This document shows positions 51,358 to 60,388 of a stretch of 64,000 nucleotides of DNA, one piece after another. The notes below the pieces were generated by a model. That model ran no database searches and was not told the DNA's origin. It worked only from the letters and a program-made list of their open reading frames with translations. Each line of letters opens with the position of its first letter. Within the stretch, counting starts at the first letter, position 1. The DNA lies in contig NZ_AOLG01000008.1 of NCBI RefSeq assembly GCF_000336815.1, positions 67,545 to 131,544 of the forward strand, read 5' to 3'. This DNA comes from Haloferax prahovense DSM 18310. GTDB taxonomy: Archaea > Halobacteriota > Halobacteria > Halobacteriales > Haloferacaceae. A program made the translations under genes and the position numbers.

Positions 51358-53562
51358 TCAGGGCCGCGGCGGGTCGCCGTCGTAGGCGTCGCGGTCGTTG
51401 TAGAAGTTCAGCATCGCGAACTTGAGCTTGTTCGGCGCGATGTCGACCATCTCGGCGCGCTCTTCGACCGGGAACGACCCGCGGACGCCGTACTTGCCCA
51501 TCGAGGAGCTCTCGCGGGTGTAGCGCTTGTCGGCCAGCACGCGGACGCCGAAGTCGTCGGGCGCGCGGATGACCCGGCCGAGCGCCTGTCTGGTCTTTCG
51601 AATCGTCGGAATCTCGACGGCGTAGCGCCAGCCGGCGTCCTTCTTGCCGCGATAGGCGCGGTCGTAGGCGTCCTGTACCGCCTCCAATCGCTCGGAGAGG
51701 TGCGGGTAGGGCACGCCGACGACCACGACCGTCCGGGCGTCGTCGCCGTCGAAGCTCACGCCCTCGGCGAGCGTCCCCCAAAGCGAGGTGAGAAGCACCG
51801 CGCCGTCCTTGCCGACGAACTCGCGGCGAAGCTCCTCGGCGCGGACGCCCGGCTCGTCCAAGAACAGCTCCGCGTCGACGTCTGGGTTCGCCCGTAGGCG
51901 CTCGTGGTAGCGCTCCGCCTCGGCGTACGACGGGAAGAACACGAGCGTGTTGCCCGGCGTGAACGTGGCCGCGTCGGCCAGCATCCCCTCGATGGTCTCC
52001 TGCGTGCTCGGCTCGTCGCGCTCGGAGGAGAACAGCGCGGGCAGCGACACCGAAAATGTCCGGCGGTTCTCCTCGGGGTATTCGAGGCCGTAGGCCATCG
52101 TGACGGGGTTTTTGAGGCCAAGAGTCCCCTCCGTCACGTCGAACGGGCGGAGCGTCGCCGACATCAGGATGCTCGCGTGGACCTCCTCGAACAGTTCTTT
52201 CGTGACCTCGCGCGGGATACAGGTGTACAGCTCCGCGCGGCCGTAAATCTCGTCGGTGCCGCCGTCGCGCCGGACCGACAGCATCGGATGGCGGCCGAGT
52301 TCGCCGCCCATCTCCGTCCAGTCGGCGATGAAGTTCGCCGCCTGTAGCGTCTGGCACTCCTTGCGCGTCGTCGCCTCGCCGTTCTTGTACGCGTCTTCGT
52401 ACTGCTCGTCTAACTGCTTGCCCAACTGGAGGGCGAGTTCGACTTCCACGTCGATGCCGCGGCCCTCGTAGGACTGCAGGAACTCCATCGTCAGGTCGTC
52501 GCGGCGGCCCTGATTGGCGATAGAGAGGTCGTACCAGTTCTCGCCGACCTGCTCGCGCTCGCCGAAGCCGAACGCTTCCTCGTAGCTGTCGCGAAGCGAG
52601 TCGAGGAACGTCCCGATGACGTTGCGGGCGCTCTCGGCCCGCGAGTCGTCCTCGTCTTCCAGCTCGTTCATCGCGCTCTCGAGCGTGTTCTCGGTGAGCG
52701 CGCGACTCGCGTGGTCGCGGGCCGCGCTCTCGATGTTGTGCGCCTCGTCGAACACCGTAATCACGTCGTCGGGGTCGCGGTCCAACCACCGGAAGAACTG
52801 CTCGCGTATCATCGGGTCGAGCAGGTGGTGGTAGTTGCAGACGACGAGGTCGATGCCCTCCATGCCCTCCTTGAGGAGTTCGTAGCCGCAGAGGTTCTGT
52901 TTCCCGGCGTACTCGAAAATCTCGTCGGGCGTCCGCACGTCGTCGAACAGCCACTGGAAGAACTCGTCGGTGTTCCGCGCGAGATTGTTGTAGTAGTGCT
53001 CGCAGTAGTTGCCCTCCTTCAACTCCTCTAGCTCGTCGTCGATGCTGTCGAGTTCGTCCGTGACGGCGCTTCGCGCGTCGGCCGCGCCGGACTCGCCTTC
53101 GCGCATCCCGTCGAGGAGCGACTGCGCCTGCTCGGAGAGCTCGGCCTTGTCGGACTCCTTTTCGACGATGCTCCGGGTCGTATCGCGGAGGGTCTGGCAC
53201 TCCTGAAAGCCCACGTCGATGTGGCACATCGAGGACTTCCCGCGGAACACCACCGCGCGGATGGCCTCCTCTCTGGTGATGGCGCGGGCGTCCTCGACGA
53301 ACTGGCGCATCTGCTGGTGGACGTTCGTCGTGATGACGACCGTCTTGTCGTGCTCGCGGGCGTACGAGAGCGCGGGCACGAGCGCGGAGATGGTCTTCCC
53401 GGTCCCGGTCGCCCCTTCGAGGAGGACGTTCCGCTCGTCGTCGAGGGCGTCTGCGATGCCGGACATCGCCGCCTCCTGGTTGGGGTACGGCTCGTCGTAC
53501 GGGAAGAACCGCCACGCTCCGTCCGCGTCGCCGTCGTCGGGTGCGCCGTTGGCGTGGGCCAC
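51358..53562 (-). CDS. XPD/Rad3-like (DinG-type) ATP-dependent DNA helicase
   Basis: A 734-residue SF2 helicase. Walker A is VLLEGATGTGKTISALVPAL, and the DEAH box occurs in VITVFDEAHNIESAARDHAS. Four cysteines (in SSMCHIDV, QECQTL, GNYCEHYY and NLCGYELL) fit an XPD-type 4Fe-4S cluster. C-terminal motifs include LLTSLWGTLAEGVSFDGDDA and ALGRVIRAPDDFGVRVLADK. The enzyme likely unwinds 5'-3' in repair or R-loop processing. GTG start at 53562. It lies 75 bases upstream of the P450 gene on the same strand, but a functional link is unlikely. Confidence 0.92.
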   Translation of the reverse strand: MAHANGAPDDGDADGAWRFFPYDEPYPNQEAAMSGIADALDDERNVLLEGATGTGKTISALVPALSYAREHDKTVVITTNVHQQMRQFVEDARAITREEAIRAVVFRGKSSMCHIDVGFQECQTLRDTTRSIVEKESDKAELSEQAQSLLDGMREGESGAADARSAVTDELDSIDDELEELKEGNYCEHYYNNLARNTDEFFQWLFDDVRTPDEIFEYAGKQNLCGYELLKEGMEGIDLVVCNYHHLLDPMIREQFFRWLDRDPDDVITVFDEAHNIESAARDHASRALTENTLESAMNELEDEDDSRAESARNVIGTFLDSLRDSYEEAFGFGEREQVGENWYDLSIANQGRRDDLTMEFLQSYEGRGIDVEVELALQLGKQLDEQYEDAYKNGEATTRKECQTLQAANFIADWTEMGGELGRHPMLSVRRDGGTDEIYGRAELYTCIPREVTKELFEEVHASILMSATLRPFDVTEGTLGLKNPVTMAYGLEYPEENRRTFSVSLPALFSSERDEPSTQETIEGMLADAATFTPGNTLVFFPSYAEAERYHERLRANPDVDAELFLDEPGVRAEELRREFVGKDGAVLLTSLWGTLAEGVSFDGDDARTVVVVGVPYPHLSERLEAVQDAYDRAYRGKKDAGWRYAVEIPTIRKTRQALGRVIRAPDDFGVRVLADKRYTRESSSMGKYGVRGSFPVEERAEMVDIAPNKLKFAMLNFYNDRDAYDGDPPRP

Positions 53563-53684
53563 GGGAGAATCTCGGCCGCCATCCGATTAAAAGGCTCGGA
53601 GCCCTCGACACCGCCGGACTCGACAGGTCCGGTATAATGGTACCCCTGCGGTGCGGCGGTGCCGCCCGTCCGAGTGACCGTTAT

Positions 53685-53703
53685 CGTGCCAGACGTTGGC
53701 ACG
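53685..53703. promoter_or_regulatory. Perfect inverted repeat overlapping the predicted start site
   Basis: CGTGCCA (53685-53691) and TGGCACG (53697-53703) with a 5-base spacer. It lies between a TATA-like CGTTATCG and the ATG at 53710, an ideal repressor-operator position. Confidence 0.5.
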
Positions 53704-53709
53704 CTAACC

Positions 53710-54180
53710 ATGGCCTCTGAAACAGCCACGACACGACTCGAATCGACGACGGCCACCTCTTGGCGCACCGGCGTCGCCGCCGGCTCGCTCGCCGCCGTCG
53801 TCATGGGAGCGATGATGGTCGTCCAGATGCGGCCGGTCCTCGAAGTCGCTATTCCCTCGATGTACGGCTTGACGGGCGGGGCCGCCGGCTTCACCATCCA
53901 CGTCGCCCACGGCGCGATTCTCGGCGTCGCGTTCGCCGGCCTCGTGAGCGCCCTCGACTTCGACCTCGACGGTTCGCTCAGGTCGCTCGGAGCGGGCGTC
54001 GGCTACGGCGTCGTCCTCTGGGTCGTCCTCGCCGTCTTGGTAATGCCCGTGTGGCTCGGTGCGGTCGGCTCGCCCGCGAACCCGCCGCTCCCGAACGTGA
54101 ACGCGACGAGCCTCGTCGGCCACGTCGTCTACGGGGCCGTCCTCGGGGCGTCGTACCCCGCGCTCGACGGCGTCTTCTGA
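53710..54180 (+). CDS. Four-helix haloarchaeal membrane protein
   Basis: A 156-residue integral membrane protein. Helices are WRTGVAAGSLAAVVMGAMMV, FTIHVAHGAILGVAFAGLVS, GYGVVLWVVLAVLVMPVWLG and SLVGHVVYGAVLGASYPALD. Conserved-looking His residues occur in helices 2 and 4 (HVAHG and GHVVYG), so metal or haem binding is conceivable. The fold resembles haloarchaeal DUF6789/DUF1440-type histidine-containing membrane proteins, but I am not certain. The ATG at 53710 is used because the longer frame is upstream promoter DNA. It converges on argF. Confidence 0.75.
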   Translation: MASETATTRLESTTATSWRTGVAAGSLAAVVMGAMMVVQMRPVLEVAIPSMYGLTGGAAGFTIHVAHGAILGVAFAGLVSALDFDLDGSLRSLGAGVGYGVVLWVVLAVLVMPVWLGAVGSPANPPLPNVNATSLVGHVVYGAVLGASYPALDGVF

Positions 54181-54216
54181 GACGCTGAAAAGAGCGGCGA
54201 CCGCTGCAGACCCGGA

Positions 54217-55116
54217 CTATTCTTCGAGCAGTTCGACGATGAGCCCTTTCTGGGCGTGCAGGCGGTTCTCCGCCTGGTCCCAGACGAGCGAGCGCTCGCC
54301 TTCGAGCACGTCGCCGGTAATCTCCTCGCCGCGGTGGGCCGGCAGACAGTGCATGACCTTCGCGTCGGTGCTCGAAAGCAGGTCCTCGTTGAGTTGGAAT
54401 CCCTCGAACGCCTGCAGTTTCTCGTGGCGCTGGTCCTCCTGACCCATCGAAATCCAGACGTCGGTGTAGACCACGTCCGCGTCAGCGACGGCCTCCTCGG
54501 GGTCGGTCGTAATCGTCGGCGTCGAGCCGAGTTCCGCCGCCTTCTCGAGCACGTCGTCGTCGACGCCGTACGCCGGCGGCGTCGCCACGGTGAGGTCGAT
54601 GCCGGCCATCGCGCAGCCGAGGACGAACGACTGGCCGACGTTGTTGCCGTCGCCGACCCACGCGGCCTGCACCTCGTCGAAGTCGCCGACGTGCTCGCGG
54701 ATGGTGAGCAGGTCGGCGAGCGTCTGGCAGGGATGGGCGTCGTCGGTCAGACCGTTGATGACCGGCGCGTCGGAGTGTTCGGCGATTTCGAGCAGGTCCT
54801 CGTGGTCGAACAGGCGGACCATGATGGCGTCGCCGTAGCGACCCAGCACGCGCGCGGTGTCCGAAAGCGGCTCGCCGTGGCCGAGCTGGATGTCCTCGGG
54901 GCCGAGGAACAGCGCGTGGCCGCCCAGTTCGGTCATCCCCGTCTCGAAGGAGACACGCGTCCGGGTACTCGGCTTCTCGAAGAGCATCGCCAGCGTCGCT
55001 CGGGTGAGTTGCGTCTCGTCGTCGCCGGACTTGATGTCGGCGGCGCGGGTGAGGACGCGGTCTAACTCCGATGCGCTGATGTCGTCGATGTCGGTGAAGT
55101 GGGTGGTTTCGAGCAT
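54217..55116 (-). CDS. argF: Ornithine carbamoyltransferase
   Basis: Makes citrulline from ornithine and carbamoyl phosphate. The 299 residues hold the carbamoyl-phosphate loop FEKPSTRTRVSFETGMTELG, the HPCQTLADLLTIREHVGDF ornithine-side motif, VAWVGDGNNV-type AWVGDGNNVGQSFVLGCAMA, and the catalytic cysteine motif MHCLPAHRGEEITGDVLEG. It is the last gene of the lysW-argX-argC-argB-argD-lysK-argF series. A 63-base gap after lysK separates it slightly from the overlapping block. Confidence 0.97.
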   Translation of the reverse strand: MLETTHFTDIDDISASELDRVLTRAADIKSGDDETQLTRATLAMLFEKPSTRTRVSFETGMTELGGHALFLGPEDIQLGHGEPLSDTARVLGRYGDAIMVRLFDHEDLLEIAEHSDAPVINGLTDDAHPCQTLADLLTIREHVGDFDEVQAAWVGDGNNVGQSFVLGCAMAGIDLTVATPPAYGVDDDVLEKAAELGSTPTITTDPEEAVADADVVYTDVWISMGQEDQRHEKLQAFEGFQLNEDLLSSTDAKVMHCLPAHRGEEITGDVLEGERSLVWDQAENRLHAQKGLIVELLEE

Positions 55117-55179
55117 TGTGTCGTGTGTCGTGTCTCCGTGTCGGTTCGTCGTCTCGGTCGGTCGTCCTCGCCGCTCGCC

Positions 55180-56355
55180 TCAGTCGTCCGCGAGGCGCTC
55201 GCACACGTCGACGAGCACGTCGATGGCGCTGTCGAACTCGGCGAGGTCGAGGTGTTCGTTCGGGGCGTGGTCGAGGTCCGAGTCGCCGGGACCGTAGGTC
55301 GCCATCGGGCAGTCCCACGTGCCGGCGAAGATGTTCATGTCGCTGGTCCCGGTTTTCCGGAGGAGCCGGGGTTTCACGCCGCCGACGTTGCGGATGGCGA
55401 CGCGGAACGCCCGCGCCACGTCGGTGCGGGGGCTCATCATGACCGGCGGGATGGGCTTGTTCCAGTGGACGCCGCCGCGGGTGAGTTCGCCCTCCGCGAC
55501 CTCGCGCACGTCGTCGATGGAGAGCCGCGGCGGGACGCGGAACTGCACGTCCACCGTCGCCTCGACCGCGAGGCCGTCGTCGGTCGGGCCGCCGTCGAAC
55601 GTTACGGGCTTGGTCGTCACCGTGTCGAAGACGCCGTCGCGCTCCTCGTCGAAGAAGTCGGCCACGCGGGACCACCACGCGACCGCGGACTGGATGGCGT
55701 TCTCCTCGGGGCGCGAGGAGTGGCCGAGTTCGCTCGTCGCGATGTACGTTCCCGAGAGGAACCCGCGGTAGCCGAGCGTGACGCCGTCCCAGCCCGAGGG
55801 CTCGCCGTTGACGACCGCGTCGGGCTCCTCGCGGTCCTCCACGAGGTGCCACGCGCCGCGCGAGGAGGTCTCCTCGCCGACGACGCCGACGAACGAGACG
55901 CCCGTCTCGACGGCCGCCGCGGCCATCGAGCAGAGCGGCCCCGTCGCGTCGACGCTGCCGCGACCCCAGAGGACGCCGTCTTCTATCTTCACCGGCACGT
56001 CGCCGGGGACGGTGTCGACGTGGGAGGTGAGAAGCACCGCGTCGTCGGCGGGCGCGCGGACGTTGCCGACCTCGTCTATCCAGACCTCGCGGTCGTGCGC
56101 CTCGAAGAACGCCTTCAGGACCTCGGCGGCCGCCTCCTCGTCGCCCGACACCGAGGGCGTCGAGACCATGTCGTAGAGGAGGTGGCGCGCGTCGACCCAC
56201 TCGCCCTCGTCGAGAGCGTCGGTGTCGGCGTCTGCGCCGGAGGTCACGCTGGCGTCGGCTTCGGCGTTGGCTGTCGTCTCCGCCGTCGCCTCCGCTTCTG
56301 CTTCTGCCGCCGCTTTCGCCTCCTCGCCGTCCTCGCGGTCGATTTCGGCGTTCAT
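55180..56355 (-). CDS. lysK: LysW-amino acid hydrolase (ArgE/LysK, M20 peptidase)
   Basis: Releases ornithine from the LysW carrier protein. The 391 residues contain the M20 metallopeptidase core: MVSTPSVSGDEEAAAEVLKA, LLTSHVDTVPGDVPVKIEDG, LWGRGSVDATGPLCSMAAAA, and the catalytic Glu region SFVGVVGEETSSRGAWHLVE. The first ~55 residues are a low-complexity Ala/Glu/Thr extension seen nowhere in the family core, so the true start may lie further in. ATG 56355 overlaps argD by four bases (ATGA). Context with lysW and argX fixes its role as the LysW-ornithine hydrolase. Confidence 0.9.
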   Translation of the reverse strand: MNAEIDREDGEEAKAAAEAEAEATAETTANAEADASVTSGADADTDALDEGEWVDARHLLYDMVSTPSVSGDEEAAAEVLKAFFEAHDREVWIDEVGNVRAPADDAVLLTSHVDTVPGDVPVKIEDGVLWGRGSVDATGPLCSMAAAAVETGVSFVGVVGEETSSRGAWHLVEDREEPDAVVNGEPSGWDGVTLGYRGFLSGTYIATSELGHSSRPEENAIQSAVAWWSRVADFFDEERDGVFDTVTTKPVTFDGGPTDDGLAVEATVDVQFRVPPRLSIDDVREVAEGELTRGGVHWNKPIPPVMMSPRTDVARAFRVAIRNVGGVKPRLLRKTGTSDMNIFAGTWDCPMATYGPGDSDLDHAPNEHLDLAEFDSAIDVLVDVCERLADD

Positions 56356-57488
56356 GATAACACGTTCGTCATGGCGTCGACCGCGCGGTCGGCGTGTTCC
56401 TCCTCGATGACGAGCGGCGGCAGGAACCGGACGACCGTCCGGCCCGCGGGGAGCGCGAGCAACTGCTCGGACAGCGCGAGGTGTTTCAGCGTGCGGTTCG
56501 CGCCGCGTTTGACCTCGACGCCGACCATGAGGCCGTCGCCGCGGACCTCGCGGACCGGCAGGTCGTATTCCTCGACGGCGGCTTCGAGCTCCGTCGTGAG
56601 GTAGTCGCCCACCGCGGCCGCGTGGCCGGGCAGGTCCTCTTCGACGATGGTGTCGAGGGTGGCGTTCGCCGCCGCACAGACTACGGGACCGCCGGAGAAC
56701 GTCGAGCCGTGAGAGGCCGCGCCGTCCGCAATCCAGTCGGCACAGAGCGTCGCGCCGAGCGGCAGGCCGTTGGCGATGCCCTTCGCGCTCGTGAGGATGT
56801 CGGGGACGACGCCGGCGTTCTCGCAGGCCCACAGCGCCCCGGTGCGACCGATACCGGTCTGAATCTCGTCGAAGACGAGCGCCGCGCCGGCGTCGTCGGT
56901 CAGGTCGCGGGCGGTCTGGAGGTACTCCGCCGCGGCGGGGTTGATGCCGCCTTCGCCCTGAATCGGCTCCAAGAAGACCGCGGCCGTTTCGTCGTCGATG
57001 GCCTCGGCGAGTTCCTCCTCGTCGCCGTAGCTGACGAACTCGACGCCGCCGGCGACCGGCTCGTAGGGCTTCTTGTACTTCTGTTTCCACGTGAGCGCGA
57101 GGCTCCCGAGGGTGCGGCCGTGGAAGGCGCGCTTCGTGGCGATAATCTTCTGGCGGCCGGTCGCCGAGCGGGCGAACTTCATCGCCGCCTCGTTGGCCTC
57201 CGTGCCGGAGTTACAGAGCCAGACGTTCGAGATACCGCCGGGCGCGAGCGTCGCCAGCTTCTCGTAGAGTTCGGTGCGGACCTCGACGGGGTACGACGCC
57301 TGCACGTAGGTCAGCTTCGCGGCCTGCTCTTGAATCGCCGAGGTGACCGCGGGGTGGGAGTGGCCGAGCGCCGCGACGGCGTAGCTCGCGCCGAAGTCGA
57401 GGTACTCGGTGCCGTCGTCGGAGTAGAGATACGGCCCCTCGCCGGACTCGATGGCGATGGGTTTCTCGTTGAAGACGAAGCCGCTCAT
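56352..57488 (-). CDS. argD: LysW-glutamate semialdehyde (acetylornithine-type) aminotransferase
   Basis: PLP-dependent class III aminotransferase that converts the LysW-bound glutamate semialdehyde to LysW-ornithine. The 378 residues include YLDFGASYAVAALGHSHPAV, the PLP-phosphate loop SGTEANEAAMKFARSATGRQ, the aspartate motif LVFDEIQTGIGRTGALWACE, the Schiff-base lysine in DILTSAKGIANGLPLGATLC, and TFSGGPVVCAAANATLDTIV. It overlaps both neighbours by four bases (ATGA), a sign of translational coupling across argB-argD-lysK. Confidence 0.95.
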   Translation of the reverse strand: MSGFVFNEKPIAIESGEGPYLYSDDGTEYLDFGASYAVAALGHSHPAVTSAIQEQAAKLTYVQASYPVEVRTELYEKLATLAPGGISNVWLCNSGTEANEAAMKFARSATGRQKIIATKRAFHGRTLGSLALTWKQKYKKPYEPVAGGVEFVSYGDEEELAEAIDDETAAVFLEPIQGEGGINPAAAEYLQTARDLTDDAGAALVFDEIQTGIGRTGALWACENAGVVPDILTSAKGIANGLPLGATLCADWIADGAASHGSTFSGGPVVCAAANATLDTIVEEDLPGHAAAVGDYLTTELEAAVEEYDLPVREVRGDGLMVGVEVKRGANRTLKHLALSEQLLALPAGRTVVRFLPPLVIEEEHADRAVDAMTNVLS

Positions 57489-58417
57489 TGTTCGGCCTCC
57501 TCAGCTTCGACCAGCGCGCCGGGCGTCACGTGCGTGCCGCCGTCGTTGAGCGCCGTCACGATGGGGTCGTTCAGGTTCGCGTCGGAGACGATGACCTCGG
57601 CGGCCCCGCCGTCGAGCGCCTCCTTCGCGGCCATGACCTTCTTCGTCATGAACCCCTCGGCGGCCGATTCGAGCGCCGAGAACTCCTCGGGCGTGTCGGC
57701 CGTCTCGATGAGCGTTGACTCGTCGTCGGGGTCGGCGTAGACGCCTTTCACGTCGGTGAGGACGACGAGTTTCGCGCCGAGCGCGCCCGCGACCGCAGCG
57801 GCGGCGCGGTCGGCGTCGGCGTTGACCGGCACGCCGTCGTCGGCGAGCATCGGAACGGTCACGACGGGCGTGTAGCCACCGTCGAGGAGGGTTTCGAGGA
57901 GCGTCGCGTTCACCGAGGTGATCTTCCCGGAGTGGTCGCCGCGTTTGATTTTCTTCTTGCCGTCTTCGATGACCCGGACGGCCGACTTGCGCGGGCCGGT
58001 CAGGAGGCCGCCGTCGACGCCCGAGAGGCCGAGCGCGTCGACGCCCGCCTCGCGGAACAGCGCCGTCAGGTCCGTGTTGAGCTTGCCGGGCATCACCATC
58101 GAGAAGACCTCCATGGTGCGCTCGTCGGTGAAGCGGCCGGAGACGCCCGAGGGCGACTCGACGTACGTCGGCTCCTCGCCGAGTTCTTCGAGCGTCTCGT
58201 CGACGGCGGTCGAACCGCCGTGGACGACGACCACGTCGGTGCCGTTGGCGACGAGGTGGGCCACGTCGGAGACGGCTCCCTTCGGGTCGACGGCCTTCGC
58301 GCCGCCGATTTTGACGACGACCGGCGGCTCGGAACCGCCATCCGTGAGTAGGTTCGCTTCGTTGTCGACGAGCTGTTCGTGTGCCGCGAGCAGTTCCTCG
58401 CGTGTGTATCCTGTCAT
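57485..58417 (-). CDS. argB: LysW-glutamate kinase (acetylglutamate kinase family)
   Basis: Phosphorylates the gamma-carboxyl of LysW-bound glutamate. The 310 residues have the amino acid kinase fold: PPVVVKIGGAKAVDPKGAV, DVVVVHGGSTAVDETLEELG, GLSGVDGGLLTGPRKSAVRV and KLVVLTDVKGVYADPDDEST. In place of the acetylglutamate pocket the enzyme belongs to the LysZ/ArgB branch, by context. ATG 58417 begins MTGYTREELLAAHEQLVDNE. It overlaps argD by four bases. Confidence 0.93.
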   Translation of the reverse strand: MTGYTREELLAAHEQLVDNEANLLTDGGSEPPVVVKIGGAKAVDPKGAVSDVAHLVANGTDVVVVHGGSTAVDETLEELGEEPTYVESPSGVSGRFTDERTMEVFSMVMPGKLNTDLTALFREAGVDALGLSGVDGGLLTGPRKSAVRVIEDGKKKIKRGDHSGKITSVNATLLETLLDGGYTPVVTVPMLADDGVPVNADADRAAAAVAGALGAKLVVLTDVKGVYADPDDESTLIETADTPEEFSALESAAEGFMTKKVMAAKEALDGGAAEVIVSDANLNDPIVTALNDGGTHVTPGALVEAEEAEQ

Positions 58418-58471
58418 AGTCGAAATGGTGCGTAAATCGTGGGTCGGAGCGAGCGTTCGGGGGCGGTGCGG

Positions 58472-59515
58472 TCAGGGCGAGCCGATGGGGTGGAAGCCGG
58501 TGAAGTCGAGTCCGGCGGTCTCCTCCAGCCCGAGCGCGATGTTGGCGGCGTGGACCGCCTGCCCCGCGGAGCCTTTCATCATGTTGTCGATGGCCGAGAA
58601 GACGACGAGTCGTCGGTTTCCGGGGTCGATTTCGAAGCCGACCTCGCCGAAGTTCGTCCCGGCGACCGACTTCGGTTCCGGGTAGCGGTAGACGCCGCCG
58701 CCGCCGGCGACGGTGCGCATGAACGGTTCGTCGCCGTAGGAGCCGCGGAACGCTTTCCACATGTCGCCCTTCGAGACGGGGCCGTCGGGGAAGACGTGAC
58801 AGGTCGCCGCCGCGCCGCGGACCATGTCGACCGCGTGGACGGTAAACGAGACCGAGAGGCCGAGGTACTCCTCGATTTCGGCCTCGTGGCGGTGGCCGGT
58901 CGGCGCGTAGGGGCGGACGATGCCCGAGCGCTCGGCGTGCGACGACGCCTTGCTCGCGCCCGCGCCGCCCTCCGACGAGCCGACTTTCACGTCCACGACG
59001 ACCTGCTCGTCGCCGGAGAGGATGCCGGCGTCGAAAAGCGGCTTGAGGCCGAGAATCGTCGCAGTCGCGTTACAGCCGCCCGCGGCGATGAGGTCCGCGC
59101 CGGGGAGGTTCTCGCGGTTCAGTTCGGGGAGCGCGTACTCCGACTGTTCGAGGTATTCGGGGCAGACGTGGCCGTCGTACCACTCGTCGTACTGCGCCGC
59201 CTCGGAGAGACGGAAGTCCGCAGAGAGGTCGACGACGGTGTCCGCCGCGTCCTGAAAGGCGTCGATGTGCTCCATCGAGACGCCGTGGGGCGTCGCCGTG
59301 AACAGCACGTCGACTGATTCGAGGTCCTCCGGCGAGGTGAAACGGAGGTCGAGGTGACGAAGGTTCGGGTGGACGTGACCGACGGTCTTGCGCTCGTAGG
59401 AGCGGCTCGTCGCCTGTTCGACGTCGAAGTTCGGGTGGCCGTCGAGCAGGCGGAGCAGTTCGCCGCCGGTGAAGCCGGAGCCGCCGACGACGCCCGCGGT
59501 GAGCTGTTCGCTCAC
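58472..59515 (-). CDS. argC: LysW-glutamyl-phosphate reductase
   Basis: NADPH-dependent reductase of the LysW-bound glutamyl phosphate. The 347 residues start with the Rossmann loop LTAGVVGGSGFTGGELLRLL. The catalytic cysteine is in LIAAGGCNATATILGLKPLF, and GRYGDEPFMR-type FRGSYGDEPFMRTVAGGGGV follows. Translation begins at GTG 59515, overlapping the argX stop as GTGA; the longer open frame upstream is argX antisense-phase noise. A 54-base gap separates it from argB. Confidence 0.93.
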   Translation of the reverse strand: MSEQLTAGVVGGSGFTGGELLRLLDGHPNFDVEQATSRSYERKTVGHVHPNLRHLDLRFTSPEDLESVDVLFTATPHGVSMEHIDAFQDAADTVVDLSADFRLSEAAQYDEWYDGHVCPEYLEQSEYALPELNRENLPGADLIAAGGCNATATILGLKPLFDAGILSGDEQVVVDVKVGSSEGGAGASKASSHAERSGIVRPYAPTGHRHEAEIEEYLGLSVSFTVHAVDMVRGAAATCHVFPDGPVSKGDMWKAFRGSYGDEPFMRTVAGGGGVYRYPEPKSVAGTNFGEVGFEIDPGNRRLVVFSAIDNMMKGSAGQAVHAANIALGLEETAGLDFTGFHPIGSP

Positions 59516-60387
59516 GCCGAGACCTCCGCCAGCGACTGCTCGCCGTCGGCCTTCGCTTCGAGCCAGTCGACGACCGTCGCGGGAACGTCCGCCTCGACGG
59601 CGTCGTTGAGCGCCTTGAACTCGACGGTGTGGTTGACCTCGTGGACGGTGTAGTCGTCTCCGGTCTCCATGAGGTCGACGCCGAGGAGGCCGCCGCCGAC
59701 CGCGTCGGACGCCTGCTTGACGAGTTCCTTCGCGCGGTCGTCGAGTTCGAACTCGTCGACGCTCGCGCCCTTCGCGGCGTTCGTGAGCCAGTGGTCCGAC
59801 GAGCGGACCATCGCGGCCACGGGTTCGCCGTCGGTGGCGAGCACGCGGATGTCGCGGCCCGGCTTCTCGACGAACTCCTGGATGTAGAACACCTTGTGCT
59901 CGTAGTTCCCGAGCGTCGACTTGTGTTCGAGGATGGCCTCGGCGGCCGCCTCGGAGTCGATTTTCGCCATCAGGCGACCCCACGAGCCGACGACCGGCTT
60001 GAGGACGCAGGGGTAGCCGAACTCCTCGACGATTTCCATGGCCGAGTCGACCGTGAAGGCCACTTTCGTGTTCGGCGTGGGGACGCCCGCGTCAGCGAGC
60101 GCGAGGCTGTTTTTCGCCTTGTCGGCGCAGATGTCGGCGGTCTCGTGGGAGTTGACGACCGGGATTCCGTACGACTGCAGGAAGCGCGTGATGTAGATGC
60201 TCCTGCTCGTCGCCAGACAGCGGTCGACCACCACGTCGAGTCCGTCGAACGATTCCGGCGGCTCCGTGAGGTCGAACTGCTCTTTCCGAACGTCTATCTT
60301 CGTCACCTCGTGGCCGCGGTCGCGAAGCTCGTTGAGCAGGAGCTTCTCGTCGCGGCGAATCCGGGAATAGAGCAGTCCAACGTGCAA
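59512..60387 (-). CDS. argX: Glutamate-LysW ligase ArgX (ATP-grasp)
   Basis: Couples glutamate through its amino group to the C-terminal glutamate of LysW using ATP. The 291 residues are a RimK/LysX-type ATP-grasp protein: HVGLLYSRIRRDEKLLLNEL, VVDRCLATSRSIYITRFLQS, YPCVLKPVVGSWGRLMAKID, and the ligand-side motif DYTVHEVNHTVEFKALNDAV, of the ArgX rather than the LysX type. No ATG lies near the start; TTG at 60387, one base after the lysW stop (TAA-A-TTG), is the only good initiator. Lysine in these organisms comes from the diaminopimelate route, so ArgX is the sensible name. Confidence 0.92.
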   Translation of the reverse strand: MHVGLLYSRIRRDEKLLLNELRDRGHEVTKIDVRKEQFDLTEPPESFDGLDVVVDRCLATSRSIYITRFLQSYGIPVVNSHETADICADKAKNSLALADAGVPTPNTKVAFTVDSAMEIVEEFGYPCVLKPVVGSWGRLMAKIDSEAAAEAILEHKSTLGNYEHKVFYIQEFVEKPGRDIRVLATDGEPVAAMVRSSDHWLTNAAKGASVDEFELDDRAKELVKQASDAVGGGLLGVDLMETGDDYTVHEVNHTVEFKALNDAVEADVPATVVDWLEAKADGEQSLAEVSA

Positions 60388-60388
60388 T

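Noticed and set aside
50060-53611. Open frame of 1183 codons on the minus strand
   Set aside because: Out of phase with the helicase and P450 genes and composed almost entirely of Arg, Pro, Gly and Ala. It is a GC-rich shadow frame; the real genes have recognised motifs.
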